NCBI GenBank assembly: GCA_948567375.1
Contig: OX419759.1
Coordinates: 8,400,744 to 8,464,743, forward strand
Length of the DNA: 64,000 bases
Direction: 5' to 3'
DNA from: Lunularia cruciata
Lineage: Eukaryota; Streptophyta; Marchantiopsida; Lunulariales; Lunulariaceae
The translations under genes were made by a program, and so were the position numbers. Shown here one piece after another: positions 20,837-31,653 of this stretch; the first letter of the stretch is position 1, and each line of letters begins with the position of its first letter. A model generated the notes under the pieces. That model ran no database searches. It saw only the letters and a list, made by a program, of their open reading frames with translations, and had not been told where the DNA came from.

Positions 20837-20865
20837 CTTCTAGAAGGAAGCTTCTAGAAGCTTCT
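20837..20865. promoter_or_regulatory. Heat-shock-element-like array in A4 3' LTR
   Basis: 20847-20864 reads GAAGCTTCTAGAAGCTTC, a perfect palindrome and a perfect GAAnnTTCnnGAAnnTTC, i.e. four alternating nGAAn units. A further TTCnnGAA pair (20838-20845) directly precedes it. It lies about 130 bp upstream of the TATAAATA box. Known plant heat-shock factors bind three or more such units. Binding here is inferred. Confidence 0.7.
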
Positions 20866-20994
20866 AACTAGCTTAGCTTGCATGCCAAGTAGGCAGCTTC
20901 TAGAAAGAAGCTTCTTGGTTAACTTGGCTTGCACTCTAAGAAAGCGGCTCAAGGAAACTTCTTGAGAAGCTTCTCAAAGACCTTGTATGTACCC

Positions 20995-21002
20995 TATAAA
21001 TA
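20995..21002 (+). promoter_or_regulatory. A4 LTR TATA box
   Basis: TATAAATA in the context 'ccctataaatacc'. The same box occurs in the other family-A LTRs at the matching place (13300-13307, 15780-15787, 24084-24091), marking the U3 promoter. Confidence 0.75.
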
Positions 21003-21106
21003 CCAAAGCCGAAGCTCATGCTAGACATTTGGAGTTTTCCCACATTCAAGTATTTGAATGTGAGTTTCCATTCTCCTATTTCTCTCCTCGGTCTTGATCT
21101 TTTACA

Positions 21107-21530
21107 ACTAGTACTATTTGTTCCAATGTAGGATGGAGGACTTTGTTTCTATATTGATTATCATGGGCTCAATAAACAAATGGTGAAGAATGCATATTCT
21201 TTGCCTTGAATTGAAGACTTGCTTGATTAATTGAGTGGAGCACGATACTTCTCTAAGTTGGATCTTTGTAGCGGCTATTGGCAAATCCTCATTGATAGAG
21301 AGGATGTGCAGAAGATTACCTTTTGCACAAGGTATGGGTATTTTGAATGGAGAGTTTTACCTTTTGGGATCACTAATACTCCAATAGTCTTCATGGATCA
21401 AATGTATCAGGTGTTGGATGGACTATTAGATTGGTATGTGGTGGTATTCTTGGATGACATTTTAATCTATAGCAAGATGAAGGTAAAACATGTAAATCAT
21501 GTGCAGGAAGTCCTAAGGTGATTACGTCAA
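21107..21530 (+). pseudogene. A3 reverse transcriptase, part after A4
   Basis: Continues the RT that stops at 15465. The open stretch 21231-21521 has ARYFSKLDLCSGYWQILID, GITNTPIVFMDQM and VVFLDDILIYSK, so the catalytic Asp triad survives. A TGA and TAG near 21210-21230 separate it from the upstream part. The join at the A4 target site proves the two halves belong together. Confidence 0.85.
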
Positions 21531-22230
21531 TGGAATTTTTATTGCAAGAAGTCAAAGTGTACATTTTGGCAAAAGGAACTCACCTTCTTGGATCACAAGA
21601 TCTCACAAGAAGGGATCAAGATTGAATAGGAGAAAATCAAGGCCATTATTGATTGGCCTACTCTAAAGGATGTCATAGAGGTGCAAGCATTTAATGGATT
21701 GGCAAGTTTTTACTAACAATTCATCCACCATTATGTGCACATGGCATCACCATTGACCAACCTCTTGGGAAGAAACTCAAGCTTTCAATGGACCACCAAG
21801 CATGAAGAAGCATTCTAGTAGTTGAAACATGTGGTGTCTTCAAGACCAATGTTCAACCATATGATCCTCAACTACCTTGTATGATTGACTTTGATGCTTT
21901 TAACTTTGCCATTAGAGTTATGTTGTAGTAGGAATCCCCATAAGGGCTATATCCCATTGCCTTTGTGTCTTGCCAATTAAACATCATAGAAAGGAATTTC
22001 TCTATATGTATCAAAAACAACTAGCAATGGTATATGCCACCAAAGAATGGAGGCATTATCTCTTGGGAAAATAGGTGATCATGCAAACCAATCACAAACC
22101 CTTGTTGTAGACATTACACTTGGAACACATGAAGAGTCAACATCATCGATGGAAGGAACAACTATAATTGTTTGACATCAAACTTGCGTATAAACTCAAT
22201 CGGTTCCATATCATTCCTAATGCTCTATCA
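21531..22230 (+). pseudogene. A3 RT thumb and RNase H, decayed
   Basis: Matches A4 18415-19140 in order and spacing. Readable pieces are HYVHMASPLTNLLG near 21730, a region with 'gactttgatgcttttaac' (RNase H first Asp) near 21880, and 'accaatcacaaaccc' near 22086. Stops and indels occur every 50-150 bp, so there is no continuous frame. Confidence 0.7.
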
Positions 22231-23200
22231 CAATGACCTGATTTGAAATCTCTTCCTCTCATCACGATGGCAATTACAATGGTATCAATTGACTCCAAAG
22301 TCCAACTTGAGTTTAAGACCGCTTTACAACAAAATCTTTTCTTTCAGATGGTATAAGGTCGTCTTGCAGCATGCAACAAGGAGTACAACAACTTCTTTTT
22401 CAAGGAAGGCCTTCTATTTTGTGAGAACCAGATTTATGTTCAGGCCAAGGGTGATTTTTGACTTTTGCACCTCCAAGAAGCCCATGACTTACCAATAGTT
22501 AGTCACATGGATGTGGACAAGACTTTGGGTACTCTTCAATGCCAATGGTGGTGACCCAACATGACACAAGATGTTCAAGAGTTTGTCCAATCTTGTGAGA
22601 GCTACCAACACAACAAGGCCAACAACCAAAATTGAGTGGACTCCTTCAACCACTCTCCATTCCATCTACTTGATGGGAACATGTGAGCTTGGATCTCATC
22701 ATGTCCTTGCCCAAGATGAAGCAAGGTCACATAACAATTGTGGTGTTTGTGGATAAGCTTAGTAAGAAAATCCATTTGGCATCAACCTTTGATACCGTGG
22801 ATGCTCCAACATTGACACAAATCCTACTTTGACATTGTCTTCAAGCATCATGAGATGCCTCATGTACTCATCTCTGATCATGATCCTCAATTCACTAAGA
22901 AATTTTGGCAAGCATTCTTCTAAATACTTGGCCCAAGCTTGCTTTGTCCATGGCCTATCATCCTCAAATTAATAAAAAAAAAACTAAATGTGCAAATTGC
23001 ACCTTAGAAGATATGCTTCGTGCCTTTGTCAACATCCATCATACCAAATGGGATGAATATCTTACATCTATAGAGTTTGCATACAATTATTCCAAGCAGG
23101 TAAGCACCGGATTCTCTCCTTTCTTCATCAATTTCAAAAGGGCCCAAATCCACTTGTTCAAAATTCCCTTCTTTCTCCACCTCTGTCTTATGTCCCTCAT
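22231..23200 (+). pseudogene. A3 integrase, decayed
   Basis: Zinc-binding and core domains align with A4. Legible parts include 'aagcccatgacttacca' (His region, 22475), the core start near 22690, and at 22905-23288 an open stretch with YHPQIN, a polyA-interrupted stretch, then IEFAYNYSKQVSTGFSPFF. A run of nine A's at 22974-22983 has slipped the frame at the catalytic Glu. Confidence 0.7.
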
Positions 23201-23785
23201 ACTCCACCTTCTTGACCACCATATCTCAATCCTTCCAACAAGCCAAATCTCACCTCCTTGTTGCTCAAAATCAGCAAAAACATTATAAAGACCATCATCA
23301 TCATGATCTCACCTTTCAAGTCGGTGATAAGGTCATGCTCTCCTCTAGTAACCTACCCCTCCCACTTGATACCCAAGTTTGTAAACTCGTCTCTAATTGG
23401 ATAGGACCCTTTGATGTCACCCAAATCATCTCTTGTGTTGCTTATTGACTTGCCTTGCCTTGTCATATGCGCATCCACCCTATCTTCTACATTTCCAAGT
23501 TGAAACCCTTTGTTCCTAACTCATCTTCTTTTTCCTCTTGTGTCCAACTTCCTCTTCTTCCCATCCCTATCAATGATCATGAGGAGTACAAAGCTGATCA
23601 AATCTTTGTGCCGCCACATTCAACAAGGCCACCAACAACATATGGAGTACAAGGTCCTTTGGAAAGGGTATTCCCTTCATGATGCCACATGGGAACCTCC
23701 TCCTCATCTCCATGCACAAATGGCCATCCAAGAGTTTGAAGCTTCAATGGCAACAAGGACATCACCAACTATCAATGGGAGAATA
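23201..23785 (+). pseudogene. A3 integrase C-terminus and chromodomain
   Basis: Open stretches 23212-23448 and 23455-23682 carry TFQVGDKVMLSSSNLPL, NWIGPFDVTQI (GPF/Y module), MRIHPIFYISKLKPF and, in the overlapping frame 23510-23788, MEYKVLWKGYSLHDATWEPP, the chromodomain core with its aromatic residues. A purine run near 23776 is the decayed polypurine tract. This is the best-preserved 3' domain on the plus strand. Confidence 0.8.
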
Positions 23786-24188
23786 TGAAACAATATGGAT
23801 TTAGCAATGATGTTAATTAGGGCTAATACAATAGCAAGTGAGCCAAATTAACCTAGAATATTCTAGAAGTATCTAGGAAGCTTTTTTGGAAGCTTCTTGG
23901 CTAGCTTAGCTTGCACCCCAAGTAGGTAGCTTCTAGAATGAAGTTTCTAAAAGTTTCCAACTAGCTTACTATACTTCTAGAAAGAAGCTTTGTGAAAAGC
24001 TTCCCAATTAACTTGGCTTGCATTCCAAGAAAGTAGCTCAAGGAAGCTTCTTGAAAAGCTTCCCAAGAGCCTTGTATGCTTGCTATAAATACCAAAGCTC
24101 ATGTTAGGCATTTGGAGTTTTCCTCATTCAAGTGTCCTAATGTGATCTTCCATTCTCCTATTTCTCTCCTTGATCTTGGTCTTTTATA
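23786..24188 (+). repeat. A3 3' LTR
   Basis: 403 bp, TGAAACAATATGG...CTTTTATA. Terminal CA has become TA. TTCnnGAA at 23931-23938 is followed by GAAnnTTC at 23940-23947. TATAAATA lies at 24084-24091. Confidence 0.88.
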
Positions 24189-25374
24189 ATTACATTCAAG
24201 ATTTGGAAGGAGTATTTAGAGTGTATGAGGTTTGTAGTAGTTCCATTACACTATGATGTCATTTTGGGTCTTCCTTAGTTTGAACATCATAAGGTTCAAT
24301 TTGATTGGACCCAATAATAAATTCAAGTACAAAAACATGAAGGTAAGAATTATCTATTATGTTGTTTAGCATCTTTGAGTAAGACCACTAAGAATAGTCA
24401 ATCCCAGGATGAGAAATTTATTAGTATAATAGCTATAGAGTAAGTTCTGGAAAAAATATTCTTATTTTTATTATGTGGATCAACCTAATTGCACAAGGAG
24501 AATTCATTGAGGGTAAACAACCTCAATAAACAATGGTTGATCAAATAGTGCAAGAGCTTTTAATATATATTTCCAGATGATCTATTCTATAGAAAGGATT
24601 ACCTTTTGATCAAGGTATGCCTTTCAATATCAAGCTATTGGTAGGTAGTACTCTTGTCAATAGACCAATCTAGAGGCTCTTATAGAGGCAATCTATAGAC
24701 CAAAGGAAATAGAAGAGTTTTGAACAACATTGACCAAGTTGTTGGAGAAGGCTTTCATATGACATAGTACATCTCCTTAGAAAGCACCAATACTCTTTGT
24801 ACCAAAGAAGGATGGAAGACTTTAATTTTGTATTGATTATCATGGCCTCAATAAACAAATTGTGAAAAATGCATATCACTTGCCTTGAATTGATGACATG
24901 TTGGATCAATTGAGTAGAGCACAATACTTCTCCAAGTTAGATCTTCAAAGTAGCTATTAATAGATTCCCATTGATAAGGAGCATGTGCAAAAGACTAGCT
25001 TTCATACAAGGTATGGGTATTTTGAGTAGAGAGTTTTACCTTTGGGATCATTTATGTTTCAATAGTTTTCATGGATAAAATATATTTGGTGTTGGACAAG
25101 CTATTAAATCAATAATGGTGGTGGTGTCTTTGGATGATATTTTAATCTATATTAAGATGGAGGTAGAACACAAGAATTAGATATGAGAAGTCCTTAGATG
25201 ACTACGTCAATGGTAGTTTTATTGCAAGAAGTCAAAGTCAAAGTGTACATTTTGGTAGAAGGAAATTAAGGTCTATCATAAAGTCTCATTACAAGAGATC
25301 AAGATGGAAGAAGAGAAAATCAATCCCATTACTAACTAGCCCACTACTATGCTCAGGTGGTTGCGTTGTTAACA
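24189..25374 (+). pseudogene. A2 protease end, linker and RT, decayed
   Basis: Directly after the A3 duplication the protease frame of A2 resumes (KEYLECMRFVVVPLHYDVIL), followed by the linker and RT. Readable RT pieces include LDQLSRAQYFSKLDL near 24900-24950 and a 'cttggatgatattttaatctat' active-site block near 25130. It is cut at 25374 by A5 in the segment that leads into RNase H ('ccactactatgctcag'). Many more stops than in A3 or A4, as expected for an older copy. Confidence 0.7.
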
Positions 25375-25798
25375 TGTAAGAGACCAAGATCAAGGAGAAA
25401 AATATGAGAATGGAAGCTCACATTGGGACACTTGAATGAGGGAAAACTCCAAATGCCTAGCATGAGTTTTAGCTCTTATATTTATAGAGATCCTAAAAGG
25501 CTCTTGAGAAGTTTCATTGAACCGCTTTCTTGGAATGCAAACCAAGTTAATCAAGAAGCTTCCTTCTAGAAGCCACTTACTTGGCATGCGAGCTATGCTA
25601 ATTGGAAGCTTTTAGAAGCTACCTACTTGAAATGAAAGCTAAGCTAGCCAAGAAGCTTCCCAAGAAGCTTGAAGCTTGAACCCAAAAGTTTGAAGCTTCT
25701 TAGATACTTCTGAATATTCTAGGCTAATTTTTTTATTTGCTACTTCGTTAGCTCTACTAACTTTGTCATTAAACTCCATATTGTTACATATTCTCCTA
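25375..25798 (-). repeat. A5 3' LTR
   Basis: 424 bp, TGTAAGAGACC...TTGTTACA on the plus strand. The main palindrome is eroded to GAAGCTTTTAGAAG near 25605. TTCnnGAA survives at 25564-25571. The complement of a polypurine tract (ttctcctacc) follows. Confidence 0.9.
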
Positions 25799-26477
25799 CC
25801 GTTAGTTGATGATGTCCTCATTGCCAATGAAGCTTCAAACTCCTAGATGGCCCATTGTGTATTCTGGAGATGAGAAAGAGGTTCCCATGTGACATCATGA
25901 AGGGGATACTCTTTCCGAAAGACCTTGTACTCAGTATGTTGTTGAATGTGGTGATGCACAAGGATACAATCAACTTTGTACTCCTCATGATGATTGATAG
26001 GGACAGGAAGAGGGAGAGGTTGGACTCAAGAGGAAAAAGAAGAGGGGTTAGGGACAAATGGTTTCAACTTGGAAACATGAAGGACAAGATGGATGTGCAT
26101 ATGACAAGGTAAGGCAAGTTGATAAGCAACATGAGAGACAATTTGGGTGACATCAAAGTGTCCTATCCAATTAAGAGCAAGTTTAAAAACTTGGGTATCA
26201 AGTGGGAAAAGGAGGTTATTGGATGCAAGCATAACCTTATCATCAACTTGAAAGCTGAGATCATGACGATGGTGATCCGCATATTGTTTCTATCAATTTT
26301 GAGCAACAAGGGGATGAGATTTGGCTTGTTGGAGGGATTGAGAGATGGTGGTCAAGAAGGTGGAAGTATGAGGGACATGAGACAAAGGAAGAGCAAGAAG
26401 GGAATCTGGAACAAATGGGTCTTGGCCAAAATTCAGAAAGAAAAGAGAGAATCTAGTGCTTGCCTATTTTGAATTAT
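25799..26477 (-). pseudogene. A5 integrase C-terminus and chromodomain
   Basis: Minus-strand segment homologous to A6 26878-27560. It has a chromodomain region around 25860-25950 ('gtaccttgt' context of EYKVLW) and the GPF/Y module (NWIGHFDVTQI) with HIHLVLHVSKLKPF in the open stretch 26026-26232. It breaks at 26477 exactly at the A6 target site and continues at 32068. Confidence 0.75.
26473..26477. repeat. A6 target-site duplication, left copy
   Basis: ATTAT here and at 32068-32072, directly outside the two A6 LTRs. Removing A6 plus one copy restores A5 sequence that aligns with A6's own 27560-27600. Confidence 0.9.
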
Positions 26478-26877
26478 TGTAAAAGACCAAGACCAAGGAG
26501 AGAAATAGGAAGATGGAAACTCACATTGGGACACTTGAATGTGGGAAAACTCCAAATGCCTAGCATGAGCTTTGGCTTTGGTATTTCTAGGTAGCATACA
26601 AGGCCCTTGAGAAGCTTCTCAAGAAACTTCCTCAAACCGCTTTCTTAGAGTGCAAGCCAAGTCAACTAGGAAGCTTCTCAAGAAGCTTCCTTCTAAAAGC
26701 CGCCTACTTGGCATGCAAGCTAAGTTAAATGGAAGCTTCTAGAAGCTACTCACTTGAGGTGCAAGCTAAGCTAGCCGGGAAGCTTCCTAGATACTTTCAA
26801 AATATTCTAGTCTAATTTGTCTTATGTGCTACTCCGTAAGCCCGACTAACTTTGTCACTAAACTCCATATTGTTACA
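26478..26877 (-). repeat. A6 3' LTR
   Basis: 400 bp, TGTAAAAGACC...TTGTTACA on the plus strand, with GAAnnTTCnnGAA at 26732-26744. The complementary polypurine tract (attctcccac) follows at about 26879-26888. Confidence 0.92.
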
Positions 26878-26929
26878 TATTCTCCCACTACTAGTTGGTG
26901 ACGTCCTCATTGCAAGTGAAGCTTCAAAT

Positions 26930-27530
26930 TCATGGATGGCCGGCCGTCTCTGCATTTTGGAGGTGAGAAAAAGGTTCCCATGTGGCATCATGAAGGTGAT
27001 ACCCTTTCCAAAGGACCTTGTACTCCGTATGTTGGCAATGGCCTTGTTGAATATAGCAATGTGCAAGGATGCAATCAACTTCGTACTCCTCATGAACATT
27101 GATAGGGATACGAAGAGGGGGAGATTGGACTCGAGAAGAAAAGGAAGAGGGGTTAAGAACAAAGGGTTTCAACTTGGAAACATGAAAGACAGGATGGATA
27201 CGCATGTGACAAGGCAATGCAAGTCGATAAGCAACATGAGAGACAATTTGAGTGATATCAAAGGGTCCTATCCAATTAGGGGCAAGTTTACGAACTTGGG
27301 TATCAAGTAGGAGAGGGAGGTTACTAGAGGATAGCATGACTTTATCACCAATTTCAAAGGTGAGATTATGACAATGGTGGTCCGCATATTGTTTTTGGTG
27401 ATTCTGAGCAACAAGGAAGTGAGACTTGGCTTGTTGGAGAGATTGGGATATAGTGGTCAAGAATGTGGAAGTATGAGGAACCTGAGATGGAGGAGGAGCA
27501 AGAAGAGAATCTAGAACAAGCGGATCTTGG
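26930..27530 (-). pseudogene. A6 integrase C-terminus and chromodomain
   Basis: A 176-codon open stretch (26930-27460). It begins in the integrase C-terminal region (TFEIGDKVMLSSSNLPLLL), passes NWIGPFDITQIVSHVAYRL, the GPF/Y module, then MRIHPVFHVSKLKPF, and ends with a chromodomain reading EYKVLWKGYHLHDATWEP with Tyr and two Trp residues in place. It lies next to the 3' LTR, the standard position in chromoviruses. It would tether integrase to modified histones; the specificity cannot be read from sequence alone. Confidence 0.88.
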
Positions 27531-28200
27531 CCAAAATTGAGAAAGAAAGGAGAAAATCCGGTGCTTGTCTATTTGGAATTGTTGTAGGTAAATTCTATAG
27601 TTGCAAGACATTCATTCCAATTAGTATGGTGTGCATTGACAAAGGCATGCAACATATCCTCCAATATACGATTTGCACGTTTAGTTTGTCCATCAGTTTG
27701 AGGATGATAGGACGTGGACAAAGCAAGTTTGGTGCCAAGTATTTGGAAGAGTGCTTGCCAAAACTTCTCGATAAATCAAGGATCACAGTTGGAGATGAGT
27801 ACATGTGGCATCCAATGATGCTTGAAGACATTGTCAAGTAGATTTGCACTAAGGTTGGAGCATCCACGATATCACAGGTTGGTGCCAAGTGGATTTGCTT
27901 ACTAAGCTTATCCACAAACACCACAATTGTGGTGTGTCCTTGTTTTGTCTTTGGCAAGGATGTGATGAGATCCAATCTCACATGCTCCCAGCAAGCAAAT
28001 GGAACAGCGAGTGGTTGAAGGAGTCGACTTGGCTTCTGGTTGCTGGCCTTGTTACGTTGGCAGCTCTCACACAAGCAAACAAATTCTTGAACATCTCGTG
28101 TCATGTTGGGCCACCACCATTGACATTGGAGGGTACCCAAGGTCTTTTTCACACCCATGTGACCAACGATGGGTAAATCATGGGCTTCTTGAAGGCGCAC
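27531..28200 (-). pseudogene. A6 integrase core
   Basis: A 201-codon open stretch (27595-28200) with the zinc-binding domain (EAHDLPIVGHMG, His pair, then CESCQRN, Cys pair) and the core start RLDLITSLPKTKQGHTTIVV with the first catalytic Asp. A frameshift near 27800 moves the second Asp region (SSPTVILDLSRSF in this frame) out of phase. The Glu region follows in another frame to 27600. This is the most complete integrase N-terminus here. Confidence 0.85.
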
Positions 28201-29098
28201 AAGTCAAAGATCACCTTTAGCTTGAACATAGATCCGGTCTTCATGGAATAAAAGGCCCTCCTTAATGGAGAAGGTGTTGTACTTGTTATCGCATGCTGTA
28301 AGGTGACCATGTACCATTTGGAAGAAGGGATCTTAGTGTAGAGCTGACTGAAACTCATTTGGACCTTGGAGTCAACTGACACCGTTGAAATTGCCGTTGT
28401 GATGAGAGGAAGAGACTTCAAATCAGGTCATCATGATAAAGCATCAAGGATGATATGGAACCAACCTGGTTTGTACTCAAGATGTCATATAGTTGGAGTT
28501 GTTCCTCCCATCAATGATGTCTACTCTTCATGTGTTCCAAGTGTAAGGTCTGCAACAATGGTTTGTGATCAATTTGCATGATCACTTGTTTCCCCAAGAG
28601 GTAATGCTTCCATACCTTGGTGGCATATACCATTGCAAGTTGTTCTTGATCTTGAGCAGAGTAGTTTTGTTCAGCCGTATTGAGTCGGTGAGACATAAAG
28701 GCAATGGGATGGAGTCCATTTGGGAATTCTTGTTGCAACACGGCTCCAATTGCAAAGTTAGAAGCATCAAAATCAACCACACAAGGTAGTTGAGGATCAT
28801 ATGGTTGAAGAATGGGTCTTGAAGACACCATATGATTTAACTTTTGGAATGCTTCTTCATGTTTGGTGGTCCATTGGAAACTCAAGTTCTTTCCCAAGAG
28901 GTCAATCAATAGTGCAACCACATGAGCATAATAATGGATGAACCGTCGGTAAAAACTAGCCAATGCATTGAATGCCCATACTTCTATAGCATCCTTTGGG
29001 GTAGGCCAATTAGTAATGACCTTGATTTTCTCTTCTTCCATCTTGATCCCCTCTGATGAGATGACCCAAGAAGGTAACCTTCTTCTGCCAAAAGGCAC
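28201..29098 (-). pseudogene. A6 RNase H and RT thumb
   Basis: A 195-codon open stretch (28511-29098). Thumb/connection: FNALASFYRRFIHYYAHVVA and KHEEAFQKLNHMV. RNase H: CVVDFDASNFAIGAVLQQEF, then SHRLNTAEQNYSAQDQEQLA and MQIDHKPLLQTL with the expected acidic and His residues. A stop after ...KSRHH truncates it, and 28201-28510 carries the link to integrase in broken frames. It would remove genomic RNA during cDNA synthesis. Confidence 0.85.
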
Positions 29099-29987
29099 AC
29101 TTTGACTTCTTGTAGTAAAATTTCCATTGTTGTAGTCATCTTAGGACTTCTCGCACATGATTCACATGTTCTGCCTCTGTCTTACTATAAATTAAAATAT
29201 CATCCAAGAACACCAGCATGGACCGATCCAATCGTCCATCCAACACCCAATGCATCTGATCCATGAAGACTACTAGAGCATTAGTCAGTCTAAAAGATAG
29301 AAATCTCTACTCAAAATGTCCATACCTTGTATGAAAGGCAGTCTTTTGCACATCCTCTCTATCAATAGGAATTTGCCAATAGCCGCTATGGACATCCAAC
29401 TTGGAAAATTAGCGTGCTCCACTTAGTTGATCAAGCAAATCATCAATCCGAGGCAAGGGATATGCATTCTTCATGGTTTTCTTATTGAGCCCATGGTAAT
29501 CAATACAAAAATGAAGTCCTCCATCCTTCTTTGGAACAAATAGTACCAGTGCTCTCCAAGGAGAGGTACTATGTTGTATGAAGTCCTTCTCCAACAACTC
29601 TATAAGTGTTGTTCACAACTCCTCCAACTCCTTTGGTGAGAGCTGATAGATCGGTCTACTCACTGGAGTACTCCCTGGCAACAACTTGATCTTGAAGGGT
29701 GTACCTTGATCGGAGGGTAATCTCTTTGGCAGATCATCCGGAAACACATTTGCAAACTCCTGAACTATCCAATCAACCATTGCTTGATGAGGCTCTTGGC
29801 CTTCCTCCAATTGTTCTTGTGCAATCGGCTTGATCCACACTACTAATACAGACTTATCTTCATCCAAAGCTTGCTCTATAGATGCTTTACTAAACAACTT
29901 CCCTTCTAGGGACTCATCTCTCTTCCAAGCTTGCTCCATGGTTACCTTCTTGGCAAACTTCCCATCTTGGGACTCCACTCTCTTCAA
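29099..29987 (-). pseudogene. A6 reverse transcriptase and linker
   Basis: 29613-29987 (124 codons) covers linker repeats (SQDGKFAKKVTMEQAWKRDE and a second unit) and the RT lead-in with [11 protein letters not shown]. 29409-29597 holds [19 protein letters not shown] and ends at LDQLSGAR, where a TAG breaks it. The palm follows in broken frames, with 'aaatatcatccaagaacacc' (complement of the FLDD block) at about 29197-29216. Together these are the full RT, but not in one frame. Confidence 0.8.
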
Positions 29988-30049
29988 GGTTTGCTCTATG
30001 GCTACCTTCTCTACAAACTTCCCATCTTGGGACTAACTATCCTTAGGTG

Positions 30050-30420
30050 TCTTACTAAGGGTGCAAGACAACCTAATTGGAAATTCCTGCCTTGGTGTTG
30101 TACTTGAATTTGGCATCGAGTCCATCAAATTGAACCTTATGATGTTCAAGCTAAGGTAGACCAAGAATGATATCATAGTGTAGAGGTGCCACTACAAACC
30201 TCATACACTCCAAATACTCCTTCCCAATGTTGAAGGTAATAGGATGCAAGGTGCGGAATGCAAAACCCTTTCTACCATCCGCCATCATCAAACTACTTCC
30301 AATCATTGGCTTGATAAGAATACCCAATTCTTTTGCTACTTTCATAGACATGCAATTCTTTGAACTTCCAGAATCAACCAAAATCCTACAACCCCGGTTA
30401 GATATCGTACCTTACAAGTG
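30050..30420 (-). pseudogene. A6 aspartic protease
   Basis: A 76-codon open stretch (30151-30381) starts MVDSGSSKNCMSMKVAKELG. Unlike A3 and A4 it keeps the catalytic Asp-Ser-Gly. It continues with SLMMADGRKGFAFRTLH (flap) and ends VVAPLHYDIILGLP at a stop, where A4 has the ILGLHWL motif. It has the best active site of the proteases here. Confidence 0.82.
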
Positions 30421-30539
30421 AAGCAAACTTGCATAGGTCAAGCATTCAATCCCATTGGAACTAATCAAGCTCCCAATAGGCGGCTCAAAATCTCCTATTG
30501 GGATTTTTCATTTCCTTGATCATTTGGTTCCACAAACTC

Positions 30540-31260
30540 CATGTCAACAACTTGTCGAGGTCGCCTATTCCTAAGTGGACATTCAACAATGCGATATCCG
30601 ACTTAGTGACAATAAAAATAACCTCCATTTTTTCACAATCTTCCTTTATCTACTACACCAAGTGGCCTCCATTGGATAGCATCAATCTCCATTGTTGTTG
30701 GTTCTTCCACCCGTGCGTATTGTACTAGTAAGCTTGGTGTAAGTTGAGGTCAAGACCAAGTTGTTGCAAACAAGGAATCAAAGTGCTCAGCCAATTGCAT
30801 GGCTTCTTGCATGGTCACCTCCAATTTGGTTCATGACTTCAATCCCCGCACAAATCAATCCAAAACTTCTCCTTCTTGTATATTTGGAATTTGCACGATG
30901 ATATTTTGAAATTGTGTAATGTAGCCTCTTACTAAGCCAATTTGCTTCAACTCTGCCAATTTATCTCATGCATCTTGGGTGGCATTTATAATTTGAAATC
31001 GACCAAGTATTGTATCCTTAAATTCTGTCCATGTCAAGATTGGTGCAACAATCTGTCGTTCAGCTTGCTCCACTCGGAATTGCCACCAAAGTTTTGCAAC
31101 ACCATCCAATTGGCTAAAATCCAAGAGAATCTGTTTCCATTCATCTTGAAGATTGGTGGCTTTTAAGTAACATTCACAATCAAACACAAAATTCTCCACT
31201 GTGCTCAAAAGATTCTTGCCTTCAAACACCTTGGGTTTTGGAACTCAAATACAATCTTCT
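30540..31260 (-). pseudogene. A6 gag with zinc knuckle
   Basis: The open stretch 30966-31229 (87 codons) has the capsid segment ENFVFDCECYLKATNLQDEW and SQLDGVAKLWWQFRVEQAER, then LTWTEFKDTILGRFQ, a typical Ty3/gypsy gag pattern. The nucleocapsid region near 30540-30640 has a degraded CCHC knuckle. Stops lie between the two. It defines what the more decayed gag copies of A1, A3, A4 and A5 once were. Confidence 0.8.
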
Positions 31261-31639
31261 CCATCTCGGACTAGCGCTCTCTCTATATGTTCTCGTTGTT
31301 GTTGGTCTCGTTCACCCAACAATCAAGTAAGGTGCTCAATTTGTTGTTGCATCGCAAGGATAACGTCTGGTATTGTTGCCATAGCTACTACTCTATCCTA
31401 TTACTTTCAATTTATCTAATTGATTAACACATAGGTACAACACATTCACCTTTCTCTATAAGTGACAACCGCAAGTATCAAGGGTCCCTCAAACACGGTG
31501 ATCATATGTAGAAAATCTTGCCCAAAGCGTGAGGTGATGAATTGTGTGAAGCGATGCTTGGGTAATATCTAGACATGAAAATCCCAATGGTTTGGTGGAA
31601 GTGGATTTGGTGGTCCATAAATTCCATCCATCCCATTCC

Positions 31640-31653
31640 TACTCTAATACCAA
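31640..31653 (-). promoter_or_regulatory. A6 primer binding site (initiator Met tRNA)
   Basis: Minus strand reads TTGGTATTAGAGTA directly inside the 5' LTR, close to the plant iMet site TGGTATCAGAGC, with C-to-T type changes. Confidence 0.85.

Larger units (their letters stand above)
15466..21106 (+). mobile_element. A4: full-length family-A element inside A3
   Basis: 5.64 kb with both LTRs (15466-15891, 20693-21106), primer site, polypurine tract and the complete domain order gag-PR-RT-RH-INT-chromodomain. The target duplication is ACTAA (15461-15465) and ACTAG (21107-21111); the second preserves the A3 reading 'gcactagtactatttg'. It is the innermost of three plus-strand layers and therefore the youngest of them. 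Long open stretches survive (RT 229 codons), but stops such as TAG at 20300-20302, where A6 keeps a Trp codon, show that it is defective. Confidence 0.92.
20693..21106 (+). repeat. A4 3' LTR
   Basis: 414 bp, TGTAACAATATGGAG...GATCTTTTACA, the best-preserved plus-strand LTR. It has TATAAATA at 20995-21002 and the strongest heat-shock-element-like array of the family at 20837-20865. Confidence 0.92.
13013..24188 (+). mobile_element. A3: full-length family-A element, split by A4
   Basis: LTRs at 13013-13402 and 23786-24188 enclose gag, protease, linker, RT, RNase H, integrase and chromodomain in plus orientation, about 5.5 kb once A4 (15466-21106) is subtracted. The target duplication is ATTAT (13008-13012) and ATTAC (24189-24193), one transition apart, inside the protease region of A2. 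RT is cut after the codons for ...TSP at 15465 and resumes at 21107. Stops and frameshifts occur throughout. Confidence 0.88.

Noticed and set aside
21107-23785. An independent element beginning at the A4 3' LTR
   Set aside because: The RT starting at 21107 continues the one cut at 15465 with a matching 5-bp duplication, so it is the second half of A3.
26852-27310. A 152-codon plus-strand open stretch
   Set aside because: It is antisense to the A6 chromodomain and integrase C-terminus, which are recognisable on the minus strand.
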